Positions 54,297 through 62,943 of a stretch of DNA of 64,000 nucleotides are shown piece after piece. Each line of letters starts with the position of its first letter. Positions within the stretch are counted from its first letter, which is position 1. The DNA is from Cupriavidus pauculus. GTDB taxonomy: Bacteria; Pseudomonadota; Gammaproteobacteria; Burkholderiales; Burkholderiaceae. The stretch covers positions 1-64,000 of the forward strand of contig NZ_PJRP01000008.1 in NCBI RefSeq assembly GCF_002858765.1. The letters run 5' to 3'. Both the position numbers and the translations under genes were made by a program. A model generated the notes under the pieces. The model saw only the letters and a list, made by a program, of their open reading frames with translations. It was not told the DNA's origin and searched no databases.

Positions 54297-55160
54297 ATGA
54301 GCCCAACACCATCCACCCAGCCGCAGTCTGCGACGGATGCCCCCGATCAGGTTCGGCTCACGAAGGTCTCGCCCGAATACTGGCGCGTGACGTTCCACAA
54401 TCCGCCGTACAACATCTACGGCCCCAGGACGATGCCGCAGTTGAACCAGGTCATCACGGCCCTGGAGACCGATGCGGCCGTGCGGGTCGTCGTGTTCGAC
54501 AGCGATGTGCCCGATTTCTTCCTGACGCACTACGACTTCGTGCCGCCCCTGACGGACACCACCAGCCTGCCGGCCGGGCCCACGGGGCTGCCGCCGCTGC
54601 CCGACATGCTGGTACGCCTGAGCAAGGCCCCCGTCGTATCGATCGCGTCGATCCGGGGACGCGCCACGGGCGTGGGCAGCGAACTGGCGCTGGCTAGCGA
54701 CATGCGCTTTGCCAGCCGCGAAAAGGCGATCCTGTCGCAATGGGAAATCGGCGCCGCACTGGTGCCGGGCGGCGGCCCCATGGCGCGCCTGCCCCGGCTG
54801 ATCGGCCGCGGCCGCGCGCTGGAAGTGCTGCTGACCGGCAACGATATCGATGGCGACCTGGCCGAGCGCTACGGCTACGTCAACCGCGCCATGCCGGACG
54901 GCGAACTCGACGGCTTCGTCGACACGATGGCCCGGCGCATTGCCCGGTTCGACAAGACATCGATCGGTGAGATCAAGCGGCTGGTCAATGCCAACAGCCT
55001 GCCGCCGAATGAGCAGATCGCCGCCGAATGGGATGGCTTTATCGGCTCCGTCATGCGGCCGGGCGCGCAGCAGCGCATCGGGCAGCTCATGGAGCTTGGC
55101 CTGCAAACCCATGCGGATGTCGAGAAGCGCCTGGCGCACTATACGGGCCAGCTGGGCTAG
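54297..55160 (+). CDS. Enoyl-CoA hydratase/isomerase family protein
   Basis: A 287-residue crotonase-fold protein. The oxyanion region is seen in APVVSIASIRGRATGVGSEL and the active-site region in SQWEIGAALVPGGGPMARL. The N-terminal segment FHNPPYNIYGPRTMPQLNQV is typical of the crotonase beta-strand, but the following FDSDVPDFFLTHYDF is unusual. It could act on acyl-CoA intermediates, but it does not resemble PaaF or PaaG closely enough to assign. It diverges in function from the paa genes and has its own gap upstream. Confidence 0.82.
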   Translation: MSPTPSTQPQSATDAPDQVRLTKVSPEYWRVTFHNPPYNIYGPRTMPQLNQVITALETDAAVRVVVFDSDVPDFFLTHYDFVPPLTDTTSLPAGPTGLPPLPDMLVRLSKAPVVSIASIRGRATGVGSELALASDMRFASREKAILSQWEIGAALVPGGGPMARLPRLIGRGRALEVLLTGNDIDGDLAERYGYVNRAMPDGELDGFVDTMARRIARFDKTSIGEIKRLVNANSLPPNEQIAAEWDGFIGSVMRPGAQQRIGQLMELGLQTHADVEKRLAHYTGQLG

Positions 55161-55197
55161 CCCGCCGGCCCCATCCGCCACTACCCGCCACGACCTG

Positions 55198-56091
55198 CTA
55201 TTCCTTGTAGATATGCGTGGCGAAGTAGTCGATCAGCAGGCGCACATTCGGCATCAGCCCACGGCGAGACGGAAACACCGCGTGGATGATGCCGCCTTTC
55301 GGCGCCCAGCCGGGCAGCACGTCGATCAGCGTGCCATCGCGCAGGTCGTCTTCCACCACCATGCACGGCAACTGGACGATGCCGACGCCGGTCTGCGCCG
55401 CCTTGCGCAGCGCGCTCATGTCGTCGGTGACGTAGCGGGGCTGGTGCCGCACTTCGGCCGACTGTCCTGCCGGGCCGATCAACTGCCAGGCGTGGCTGCG
55501 CGGCGGGCCCCAGTCCAGGCTGGGCAGACCGGCCAGCTCCGCGGGATTGCGTGGCAATGTTCGGCCCGCCATCAGTGCCGGACAGGCCACCAGGCGCTGG
55601 TGGCTCTCCGACAGCACGCGCATGACCAGGTCGCTGTTTTCCAACGGCGGAAAGCGCACGCGCAGGGCCAGGTCCAGGCGTTCGCCGATCACGTCCACCC
55701 GACGATTGGTGGCTTCCAGATGCACCTGCACCTTCGGGTAGGCCAGCATGAACTGCGCCACGAGCCCGGCCACCCGGTATTCGAGCAACGTCGTCGGGCA
55801 GGCCATCCGCACGATACCCTGCGGCTCGGAGCGCTCGCGCTCCATGACCTCGCGCGCCGCTTCGGCCTCGACCAGCACGCCGATACAGCGCTCGTAGAAC
55901 TCGCGCCCGGTCTCGGTGACCGAGAAGTGCCGCGTCGATCGCTGCAGCAGCCTGACGCCGTACCGGGCCTCCAGCGCCGCGATGCGGCGGCTGAGCTTCG
56001 ACTTGGGCGCGCCCAGTGCCAGGCCCGCCTGCGTGAAGCCGCCATGGTCGACGACCTTGACGAAGTAGTAGAGGTCGTTGAGGTCGTCCAT
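55198..56091 (-). CDS. LysR-family transcriptional regulator
   Basis: A 297-residue LysR regulator of the CrgA/AaeR-like group: LNDLYYFVKVVDHGGFTQAG, then APKSKLSRRIAALEARYGV in the helix-turn-helix. The sensor domain includes LRKAAQTGVGIVQLPCMVVED. The ATG at 56091 follows AAGGAACAGTC. It is divergent from the YcaC-type hydrolase gene and so may control it. Confidence 0.9.
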   Translation of the reverse strand: MDDLNDLYYFVKVVDHGGFTQAGLALGAPKSKLSRRIAALEARYGVRLLQRSTRHFSVTETGREFYERCIGVLVEAEAAREVMERERSEPQGIVRMACPTTLLEYRVAGLVAQFMLAYPKVQVHLEATNRRVDVIGERLDLALRVRFPPLENSDLVMRVLSESHQRLVACPALMAGRTLPRNPAELAGLPSLDWGPPRSHAWQLIGPAGQSAEVRHQPRYVTDDMSALRKAAQTGVGIVQLPCMVVEDDLRDGTLIDVLPGWAPKGGIIHAVFPSRRGLMPNVRLLIDYFATHIYKE

Positions 56092-56262
56092 GACTGTTCC
56101 TTCCATAGAACACAGACGGCATCTTACGGTACTACTGTGCCGGTTCCGGCGAACCTATGATGGCTCCACGCTTCGGGGCGTCATCGCGATGCCTCCGGAG
56201 CGGCCGATGCTCACAACAACGCGTCCGCGAGACGCGTGACCCATCCCTGCAAGGAGATAGCC

Positions 56263-56886
56263 ATGACAACGTCCTACAAGCGCCTGGACAAGAGTGACGC
56301 CGCCGTACTGCTGGTGGACCACCAGGCCGGCCTGCTTTCACTGGTACGCGATATCGACCCGGACAAGTTCAAGAACAATGTCCTGGCGCTGGCCGACCTG
56401 GCCAAGTACTTCAAGCTGCCGACCATCCTGACCACCAGCTTCGAGACCGGCCCCAACGGCCCGCTGATGCCCGAGCTCAAGGCCCAGTTTCCGGAAGCGC
56501 CCTACATTCCCCGCCCCGGCCAGATCAACGCCTGGGACAACGAAGACTTCGTGAAGGCCATCAAGGCCACCGGCAAGAAGCAGCTCATCATCGCCGGCGT
56601 GGTCACCGAAGTCTGCGTCGCCTTCCCGGCGCTGTCGGCCCTGGCCGAAGGCTTCGACGTGTTCGTGGTGGGCGATGCATCGGGCACGTTCGATCCGATC
56701 ACGCGTGATGCGGCGTGGCACCGCATGGCCCATGCCGGCGCCCAGATGATGACGTGGTTCGGCGTGGCCTGCGAACTGCACCGCGACTGGCGCAACGACA
56801 TCGAAGGGCTTGGCACGCTGTTCGCCAACCATATTCCCGACTACCGCAACCTGATGACCAGCTTCAAGGTCATGACGTCGAAATAA
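56263..56886 (+). CDS. Isochorismatase-family hydrolase, YcaC type
   Basis: A 207-residue cysteine hydrolase very like bacterial YcaC proteins: AAVLLVDHQAGLLSLVRDI with Asp19, ILTTSFETGPNGPLMPEL, and AGVVTEVCVAFPALSAL with the nucleophile Cys118. The C-terminal FGVACELHRDWRNDIEGL is family-typical. The physiological substrate of YcaC is unknown. The ATG at 56263 follows AAGGAGATAGCC; MTHPCKEIA upstream is not used. A divergent LysR gene may regulate it. Confidence 0.9.
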   Translation: MTTSYKRLDKSDAAVLLVDHQAGLLSLVRDIDPDKFKNNVLALADLAKYFKLPTILTTSFETGPNGPLMPELKAQFPEAPYIPRPGQINAWDNEDFVKAIKATGKKQLIIAGVVTEVCVAFPALSALAEGFDVFVVGDASGTFDPITRDAAWHRMAHAGAQMMTWFGVACELHRDWRNDIEGLGTLFANHIPDYRNLMTSFKVMTSK

Positions 56887-56912
56887 GTCGACGCCCGCGC
56901 AGGCAAAAGCCC

Positions 56913-56949
56913 CGCCGCACCATTCGCCGGTGCGGCGGCTTTCTCTTTC
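56913..56949 (+). terminator. Rho-independent terminator after the YcaC-type gene
   Basis: CGCCGCACC (56913-56921) pairs with GGTGCGGCG (56929-56937), followed by GCTTTCTCTTTC on the plus strand. Confidence 0.8.
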
Positions 56950-56970
56950 AGGCGCTCGGGCGCCGACGCA

Positions 56971-57090
56971 TCACTCGCCGTACTGGTACAGCGTGCGCCC
57001 TTCCCCGGGTGCGCCGCCGGCCGCGTCGGCGTGCGGCAGGGCACTGGCCCACACCGCAAGCAGCACGGCCAGCGTCAGCAGGGCCTTCAC
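56971..57090 (-). CDS. 39-residue predicted secreted peptide, coupled to the SRPBCC gene
   Basis: GTG at 57090 overlaps the SRPBCC stop as GTGA and opens a 39-codon frame. It begins MKALLTLAVLLAVWASALPHADA, a good signal peptide with likely cleavage after ADA, leaving a mature tail of about 15 residues, GGAPGEGRTLYQYGE. I do not know the family. The signal-like sequence and coupling to the upstream gene support it. It is too short for most gene finders, so it would be easy to miss. Confidence 0.55.
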   Translation of the reverse strand: MKALLTLAVLLAVWASALPHADAAGGAPGEGRTLYQYGE

Positions 57091-57560
57091 GATGCCGCTC
57101 CGGCCAGCGTCGCCTGCAAGGCCTGCAGCCCGTCGCGATAGATGCCCGTGAACAGCCGCGAGGCGTCTTCGCCGCTCACGCCCGCCGGCGTGAACTGCCC
57201 GGACCATTCCACGCGCGATGCCTGGCCGTCATCGACACCGACCACGCGCAGCGTGGACCGGTAGCCGGTCACGGGGAACGGCGCCTCCAGGATCGAGTAC
57301 GTGTAGCTGCGCGCGGCGTTGTCGAACGCTTCCAGCCGCTCGACGATGGCATCGCCGTCGGGGTTGGCCAGTCGGCGCACGCGGCCGCCCTCGCTCGGTT
57401 CGCTCTTCGGGATATACGGCAGCCAGTCGGGCAGCGAATCGAAGCCACCAATCAGTTGCCAGACGCGGTCCGGTGCCACCGGCAGCGTGATGGTGGCAGC
57501 AGCGGTGGCCAATGGGGTGGCCAATGCGGGGGCCAATGTGCTTGCAGAAGCTTGTGTCAT
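57087..57560 (-). CDS. SRPBCC-family (polyketide cyclase/START-like) protein
   Basis: A 157-residue START-like protein. The fold is recognisable from ATITLPVAPDRVWQLIGGF, LPDWLPYIPKSEPSEGGRVR and YTYSILEAPFPVTGYRSTL. The Ala/Thr-rich N-terminus (about 20 residues) may be flexible. Ligand and role are unknown. It lies 27 bases downstream of the aldo/keto reductase gene, so the two are probably co-transcribed, with the 39-residue secreted peptide as a third gene. Confidence 0.85.
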   Translation of the reverse strand: MTQASASTLAPALATPLATAAATITLPVAPDRVWQLIGGFDSLPDWLPYIPKSEPSEGGRVRRLANPDGDAIVERLEAFDNAARSYTYSILEAPFPVTGYRSTLRVVGVDDGQASRVEWSGQFTPAGVSGEDASRLFTGIYRDGLQALQATLAGAAS

Positions 57561-57587
57561 GGTGAACGCCTTCCAGGATGGTGCGGG

Positions 57588-58616
57588 TCAGACGCGGGCC
57601 GATGCGTCGATGGGCAGCGGTGCGTCCGCGGCCACCAGGTGCTGCGCGCGCAGTGCGTGCCAGAAATCGGCCGGAATGTCCTGCTTCAGCGCGGCGGCGT
57701 CCTCGGCGATGCGTTCGGGCCGGCTGGCGCCCGGAATCACGGCAGCCACCGCCGGGTTCGCCAGCACGAACTGCAGCGCGGCCGCCTTGACGCTGACGCC
57801 ATGGCGTTGCGCCACCGCCTTGATGCGCTCGACCTTGCCGACGATCTCGGGCGGCGCCTTCTGGTACTCGAAATGGGCGCCACCGGCCAGGATGCCCGAG
57901 CTGTACGGCCCACCCGCGACGATGTGCGTCTGGCGCTCGGCGGCCTTCGGCATCAGCCGTTGCAGCGCGCGCTCGTGGTCCAGCAGCGAGTAGCGGCCCG
58001 CCAGCAGGAAGCCGTCCGGCTGGGCTTCGGCCAGGTCCAGCGTCAGTTCGATCGGCTCGACGCGGTTCACGCCCAGGCCCCAGGCCTTGATCACGCCCTC
58101 TTCGCGCAGGCGGGTCAGCGCGCGGAAGGCACCCTTGCGGGCCGTCTCGAAGTACGACAGCCATTCGTCGCCATAGAAGTCCTGCGCGATGTCGTGGATC
58201 CAGACGAAGTCGAAGCGGTCGGTCTTCATCCGCTTGAGGCTGTCCTCGATCGACCGCAGCGTGCCGTCGGCCGTGTAGTCGACCACCAGCTTGTTGGGAC
58301 GACCGGCCACGAACAGGCCGCTTTTTTCGCCCAGCGCCCGCGCGGCGGCGTCTTCCACCTCGTCCGAGATCAGGCGACCAACCTTGGTGCTGAGCACGTA
58401 TTCGTCACGCGGACGGCGCGACAGGGCCTCGCCGAGCCGGATTTCCGACAGGCCGGCGCCGTAGAACGGTGCGGTGTCGAAGTAACGCACGCCGTGCTCC
58501 CACGCGGCGTCCACGGTGGCCTGCGCCTCGGCTTCGGGGATGTCGCGGAACATGTTGCCCAGCGGGGCGGTGCCAAAGCCGAGCACGTGGCCGGCGAGTT
58601 TGTCCTTGAGACTCAT
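57588..58616 (-). CDS. Aldo/keto reductase
   Basis: A 342-residue AKR of the D-threo-aldose 1-dehydrogenase/pyridoxal dehydrogenase-like group. The catalytic residues are visible: Asp and Tyr in RYFDTAPFYGAGLSE, Lys in STKVGR and His in VWIHDI. Cofactor-binding residues lie in VIPGASRPERIAEDAAAL. The start follows GGAGCAGTC. A LysR gene (58721) diverges from it and probably controls it through the dyad at 58674-58688. Confidence 0.9.
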   Translation of the reverse strand: MSLKDKLAGHVLGFGTAPLGNMFRDIPEAEAQATVDAAWEHGVRYFDTAPFYGAGLSEIRLGEALSRRPRDEYVLSTKVGRLISDEVEDAAARALGEKSGLFVAGRPNKLVVDYTADGTLRSIEDSLKRMKTDRFDFVWIHDIAQDFYGDEWLSYFETARKGAFRALTRLREEGVIKAWGLGVNRVEPIELTLDLAEAQPDGFLLAGRYSLLDHERALQRLMPKAAERQTHIVAGGPYSSGILAGGAHFEYQKAPPEIVGKVERIKAVAQRHGVSVKAAALQFVLANPAVAAVIPGASRPERIAEDAAALKQDIPADFWHALRAQHLVAADAPLPIDASARV

Positions 58617-58673
58617 GACTGCTCCAGATACAAAGTAAGTTGGGGTGAAGGCAGTCTAGGATTGCAAGTTAAG

Positions 58674-58688
58674 TCTGTCCAAGACAGA
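58674..58688. promoter_or_regulatory. LysR-type dyad between aldo/keto reductase and LysR genes
   Basis: TCTGTC (58674-58679) and GACAGA (58683-58688) form a perfect inverted repeat with a 3-base spacer, in the 104-base gap between the divergent genes. Confidence 0.6.
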
Positions 58689-58720
58689 ATACACAACACT
58701 TGAGTCCCACAAGGTCTGAC

Positions 58721-59731
58721 ATGTTGGATATCCGCCAGCTTCACTATTTCGTGGCCGTCGCCGAAGACGAGCACGTCGGGCGCGCCGCCGAACGGCTTCA
58801 TATCTCCCAATCGCCACTTAGCCGCCAGATCGCCCAGCTTGAAGAAAAACTGGGGTTGACGCTGTTCGAGCGGTCCCAGCAACGGATTCGGCTGACGCGC
58901 GACGGCCGCACCTTTCTGGCCGAAACGCGCGCCTTCCTGACCCACGCCAACCGGCTGGAATCGCTGGCGCGCCGACTGGGCCGGGGCGACGAAGGCGGCC
59001 TGTGCATCGGCTATCTGGAATACGCGATGCACTCCGGCGTGCTGCCCAATGCCCTGCGCGAACTGCGGCAAGACCGGCCCGCCGTGCATATCGCGCTGTA
59101 CAACCAGCAGTCCGACGACCAACTCGAAGGGTTGCGCCAGCGCAGCCTGGACATTGCGCTGGTCTGCGAGCCGCCGCTGCCCGACGACCCCGATCTGGTG
59201 GCAGCCCAGGTATTGAACGACCCGATGCTGCTGGCCCTGCCCGAAGGGCATCCGCTGGCCGACAAGCCATCAATGACGCCGGAAGACCTTGGCGCGCAGA
59301 AGTGGATCGGCGTCATGCACCGCGAAAGCGCGCTGCGACACGACACCTTCATCGCAGCCTGCGCCCGGGCCGGCTTTACGCCGACGATCACGATGGAGGC
59401 CACCGAGCCGCTGGCAGCGCTCGGCCTGGTGGCGGCGGGCCTTGGCGTCACCACGATCCAGCGCAGCCTGCGCCATCAGGCGCCCGCCGGCGTGGTCTTG
59501 CGGGAATTGCCGGGCTTCACTTACCGGATGCCGCTCTGGGCGGCCTGGCACAGGGTCAACCTGCGGCCGCTGGTCGAGATCTTCCGCAAGACGTTGCTGG
59601 AGACCAGCGGCGTGGTGGCGGAGTCAGGCGAGGTGGCCGAAGGGACCGAAGGGGCCGAAGGGGCCGAAGGGGCCGAAGGGGCCGAAGGGGCCGTAGTAGC
59701 CGGAAAGCGCGAAGCGGCGGCGCTGCGCTAG
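58721..59731 (+). CDS. LysR-family transcriptional regulator with C-terminal repeat tail
   Basis: A 336-residue LysR protein. The helix-turn-helix is LDIRQLHYFVAVAEDEHVGR followed by HISQSPLSRQIAQLEEKLG. The sensor domain ends at about residue 300. The last 35 residues hold a 9-bp tandem repeat encoding EGA units (59639-59692), not part of the normal family. ATG 58721 is used since homology begins MLDIRQLHYF. Its stop overlaps the convergent AraC stop by 4 bases. Confidence 0.88.
   Translation: MLDIRQLHYFVAVAEDEHVGRAAERLHISQSPLSRQIAQLEEKLGLTLFERSQQRIRLTRDGRTFLAETRAFLTHANRLESLARRLGRGDEGGLCIGYLEYAMHSGVLPNALRELRQDRPAVHIALYNQQSDDQLEGLRQRSLDIALVCEPPLPDDPDLVAAQVLNDPMLLALPEGHPLADKPSMTPEDLGAQKWIGVMHRESALRHDTFIAACARAGFTPTITMEATEPLAALGLVAAGLGVTTIQRSLRHQAPAGVVLRELPGFTYRMPLWAAWHRVNLRPLVEIFRKTLLETSGVVAESGEVAEGTEGAEGAEGAEGAEGAVVAGKREAAALR
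59639..59692 (+). repeat. 9-bp tandem repeat in the LysR gene
   Basis: One degenerate unit (GAAGGGACC) and five perfect units of GAAGGGGCC, encoding Glu-Gly-Ala repeats at the C-terminus of the LysR protein. Unit number may vary between strains. Confidence 0.93.
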
Positions 59732-60498
59732 CGCGCTGCCTGGAGAAACGACGATGGCGGCCCGCCCAGCGCCTTGCGGAACATCGTCGAGAACGCGCTG
59801 GGGCTGTCGTACCCGAGATCAAGCGCCACCTGGGTGACCGGCGTACCGGCGGACAGCCGGGACAGCGCGGCCATCAGGCACGCCTGCTGGCGCCACGCGC
59901 CAAATGGCATCCCCGTCTGTTGCTGGAAGAAGCGCGCGAACGTGCGCGGGCTGCGATGGAGTTGCCGCGCCCAGTCATCGGCCGACGCCCGGATATCGGG
60001 CAGGCCCAGCAGTCCGGTGCAGAGCCGGGCCAGATCCGGGTCGCGCGGGATGGGCGCGAACAGCGGCAAGGTAGGCGCCTGCGCCAGTTCAAACAGGATC
60101 AGCTGTATCAGCGCGCCCTCGCGGCTGTCGGCCGCGTAGCGGGCAGGCACGTCCGCCGAGGCCAGCAGCAAGGCATGCAGCAGCGGGCTGACCACCAGCA
60201 CCTCGCAACCGGGGCCACGGCGCGGCGCGGCGTCGGGCAGCACGTAGATGCTGCGCGTACTGACCCCGTTCATGCGCACCCGGTGCGGCTTCTGCGCGGG
60301 AATCCACACTCCGGTGTAGGGCGGCACGACCCACGCGCCCTCTTCCGTTCCCACCTCCATCAGGCCCGTCATGCCGTACAGGAATTGCGCGCGGCGGTGG
60401 CTGTGCGTATCGAGCAGCGTGCCAAACGCGTAGTCGGTGCCGATGGCCAGCGCGGCACACGGGCTGGCATCGACGCTATCAAGCGGAATGTTGCGCAT
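59728..60498 (-). CDS. AraC-family regulator with N-terminal cupin
   Basis: A 256-residue AraC regulator. The N-terminal cupin-like domain includes HSHRRAQFLYGMTGLMEVG and VVPPYTGVWIPAQKPHRVRM. The C-terminal double helix-turn-helix includes RQLHRSPRTFARFFQQQTGM and VTQVALDLGYDSPSAFSTMF. The ATG at 60498 is used; the longer frame to 60681 overlaps the divergent permease gene. It probably controls the divergent TSUP permease gene. Confidence 0.88.
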   Translation of the reverse strand: MRNIPLDSVDASPCAALAIGTDYAFGTLLDTHSHRRAQFLYGMTGLMEVGTEEGAWVVPPYTGVWIPAQKPHRVRMNGVSTRSIYVLPDAAPRRGPGCEVLVVSPLLHALLLASADVPARYAADSREGALIQLILFELAQAPTLPLFAPIPRDPDLARLCTGLLGLPDIRASADDWARQLHRSPRTFARFFQQQTGMPFGAWRQQACLMAALSRLSAGTPVTQVALDLGYDSPSAFSTMFRKALGGPPSSFLQAAR

Positions 60499-60629
60499 CG
60501 GGGTACAAGCGTAAATTTGCGAATTCGCGCGGTTGGCAAAATCTCGACGATTATTGACCAACCTTCGCAAGCCTGCCAAGCGGCGCGGACCTATCGTATC
60601 GATTCCATGCAACGAAATACGATTCGACG

Positions 60630-61445
60630 ATGTTCCTGTACGCGACGCTGTTGGTCTGTGGTGGTCTGGCCGGTGTGACAACCGTCCTGTTCGGCTTTGG
60701 CGGCGGCTTTGTCGTGGTGCCGCTGCTTTACACGATGCTCACGATGACGCACGCTGCCGGCAGCCCCGTGGCGCAGTCGGCCATGCAGATTGCGGTGGCC
60801 ACATCGTCGTGCGTGATGATCTTCGGGTCGTCGATGGCCACCTGGCGCCACCATCGCGCCGGCAATGTGGACTGGCCGCAGGCGCGTGCCATGGGCGGCT
60901 ATATCGCCGCGGGCGCCATCGTGGGCGCGGCCGCCGCCAGCTGGCTCAGCGGCGACTGGGTGCGCTGGGCGTTCATCGCCTACCTGGCGGCAACCATCCT
61001 CGATAGCGCGCTGCGCCCCGGCTTCATGCATGCGCGTCCGGCCGCCGCACGGCCGATGACGGTGGCGACCACAGCAGCGGTGGGGCTTGGCATCGGCACC
61101 ATCGCCGCGTTCCTGGGCGTGGGCGGCAGCGTCATGACCGTGCCGCTGATGCGCCGGCGCGGTGCCACGATGACGCAGGCCACGGCCATGGCCAATCCGC
61201 TATCGCTGCCGATGGCACTGGCCGCCACCGCCACCTATGTCGCGCTGGCCTGGCGGCACGGCGCGACACTGGGCCCCGCGCACGCCGGCTATGTCGACCT
61301 GCTGGCCTTTGCCGTGCTGGCGGGCGGCTCCTGGGCAGGCATCCGGCTGGCGGCGCGCTGGATCGGACGCATCCCCGACCGCGTTCACGCCGTGACCTAT
61401 ATCGCGCTGCTGGCCGTGGTGCTGGTGGTCATGCTGGCGGTATAG
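60630..61445 (+). CDS. TSUP (TauE/SafE) family membrane permease
   Basis: A 271-residue membrane protein with about eight helices. The family signature appears twice, in GVTTVLFGFGGGFVVVPLL near the N-terminus and in GTIAAFLGVGGSVMTVPLM in the second half, the internal duplication expected of TSUP proteins. Members export or import sulfite, sulfoacetate, taurine-derived or other organic anions; the substrate is unknown. It is divergent from the AraC gene. Confidence 0.88.
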   Translation: MFLYATLLVCGGLAGVTTVLFGFGGGFVVVPLLYTMLTMTHAAGSPVAQSAMQIAVATSSCVMIFGSSMATWRHHRAGNVDWPQARAMGGYIAAGAIVGAAAASWLSGDWVRWAFIAYLAATILDSALRPGFMHARPAAARPMTVATTAAVGLGIGTIAAFLGVGGSVMTVPLMRRRGATMTQATAMANPLSLPMALAATATYVALAWRHGATLGPAHAGYVDLLAFAVLAGGSWAGIRLAARWIGRIPDRVHAVTYIALLAVVLVVMLAV

Positions 61446-61463
61446 CCGCGTAGCCATCGCCGA

Positions 61464-62039
61464 TCAGTGCGCCACGCCGTGCATCGTCTCGCGCAGCAGC
61501 GTCGTGTCGTAGCCAAGCGCGGCCACGCGGGCGATCAGTGATGTTGCCAGTGCGCGCGGCGGCCGTGCGTCGCGCGTGAGGATCCACAGGAAGCGGCCTG
61601 AAGGCTCGCCGACGATCGACCACGTGTAGTCGTCGGCATGGTCCAGCACCCAGTAGTCGCCGAAGAAGAACGGGCCGAAGAACGATACTTCGAGCTTGGC
61701 CCCGCCGCTGCCGCGCACGATGCGGGCGCGGCCCTCCGACGTGCGGGCGTCGCCGTCGGCGCAGCCCTCGTGGCAGGTATTGCGCACCGAGACCAGCCCG
61801 TCTTCGCGTTTCGCATATTCGGCCGTCACGCCCTCGCAGCCGCGCTCGAAGCCGTTCTCATAGCGCGCGAACTCGTACCATTTGCCAAGGTAGCGATCCA
61901 GGTCCACGGACTTTGCCGGTTCGGGCACGGCGGCATTGCCGCGTTTGCCACCCGAGAACTTGCCATACGCCCGTGCCGCCAGCGCGGCCCCTGCCAGGGC
62001 GAAACCTGCCGCAGCCAGCGGCGCGAGGGATCGTTTCAC
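61464..62039 (-). CDS. blc: Lipocalin (Blc-like)
   Basis: A 191-residue bacterial lipocalin. GTG at 62039 is chosen because GGAGG lies 6 bases upstream. It gives an export signal, MKRSLAPLAAAGFALAGAAL, without a clear lipobox cysteine. The lipocalin signature is LDRYLGKWYEFARYEN, and the second conserved block is FFFGDYWVLDHADDYTWSIVG. Blc-type proteins bind lysophospholipids or fatty acids in the periplasm or outer membrane. Confidence 0.85.
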   Translation of the reverse strand: MKRSLAPLAAAGFALAGAALAARAYGKFSGGKRGNAAVPEPAKSVDLDRYLGKWYEFARYENGFERGCEGVTAEYAKREDGLVSVRNTCHEGCADGDARTSEGRARIVRGSGGAKLEVSFFGPFFFGDYWVLDHADDYTWSIVGEPSGRFLWILTRDARPPRALATSLIARVAALGYDTTLLRETMHGVAH

Positions 62040-62201
62040 AAGGCACCTCCATCGAATCGGCAGGAATCGAACTGGCTCGATCCCCCCGGCCGATTGTGAA
62101 GCGCCCACGCCGCCCACCGGAATCGGACGAATGCCGACACGCGCTGTGGGACGGCGCCGACGGCAGCCGGCGCCCCACCCTCACGTGATCCGCCTGCCAC
62201 C

Positions 62202-62909
62202 CTAGACCGGCAGCCCCTTCGCCCGCAGCGTGGCGTCGAAGCGCTCGGGGTCGGAGGTGCCCGCAGCGTTCTCCGCGCGGATCCTTGCCTCCTTCGCCAG
62301 GTGCGCACGGCAGCGCTCCAGCACCAGCGCGGCGTCGGCTGCCGGCACGGCGATCACGCCGTCCGCATCGCCGACGATCAGGTCGCCCGGCATCACCGCC
62401 AGCCCGGCGCACGACACCGGCACGTTGATCTCGCCGGGGCCGTCCTTGCCGGGTCCGCGATGGGTGTGGCCGCGCGCGAAGATCGGCATGCCGTCCTCGG
62501 CCCACTCGCACAGGTCGCGGATGGCACCGTCGATGACCAGCCCACCAAGCCGCTTCGCCACGCACGTGGTGCGCATCAGCCCGCCGACCAGCGCCTGCGT
62601 GACATCGGCGCCGCCGTCGATGACCAGCACATCGCCGGGCTGCACCATCATCAGCGCCTTGTGGATCATCAGGTTGTCGCCCGGACGCACCCGCACCGTC
62701 ACGGCCGGGCCGCACAGCACCGTTTCCAGGCGCCGATGGTATTGGCGCAGCCCCACGGTGCCGATATTGCGGCTCATCGAATCGCCAATGGCGGCGACGG
62801 GTATGTCTCGAAAGGCTGCCACCAAGGCGGCATCGGGCCCTTCGGCACGCGGATGGATGCGATAGCCGGGTGGCCACTGGGCCGCTGCGGCGGCTTCGGA
62901 TTGACTCAT
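62202..62909 (-). CDS. RraA-family aldolase (4-hydroxy-4-methyl-2-oxoglutarate aldolase-like)
   Basis: A 235-residue RraA-like protein. Signature parts are GDVLVIDGGADVTQALVGGL and GGLVIDGAIRDLCEWAEDGMP, with the Arg-Asp pair that binds metal and substrate. Such proteins act as HMG aldolases or oxaloacetate decarboxylases; despite the RraA name, RNase E control is not expected. The ATG at 62909 follows CTGGAGTCAGTC. It lies 34 bases downstream of the dehydrogenase gene, forming an operon. Confidence 0.87.
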   Translation of the reverse strand: MSQSEAAAAAQWPPGYRIHPRAEGPDAALVAAFRDIPVAAIGDSMSRNIGTVGLRQYHRRLETVLCGPAVTVRVRPGDNLMIHKALMMVQPGDVLVIDGGADVTQALVGGLMRTTCVAKRLGGLVIDGAIRDLCEWAEDGMPIFARGHTHRGPGKDGPGEINVPVSCAGLAVMPGDLIVGDADGVIAVPAADAALVLERCRAHLAKEARIRAENAAGTSDPERFDATLRAKGLPV

Positions 62910-62943
62910 GACTGACTCCAGAAACAGGGATTGAAAGCGGATA

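Noticed and set aside
54297-55160. Enoyl-CoA hydratase family gene considered as paaF or paaG
   Set aside because: Separated from the paa operon by an MFS gene and sequence is atypical for those enzymes.
59639-59692. Tandem repeats considered as a CRISPR array
   Set aside because: Unit is 9 bp, has no spacers and lies in frame inside a LysR gene.
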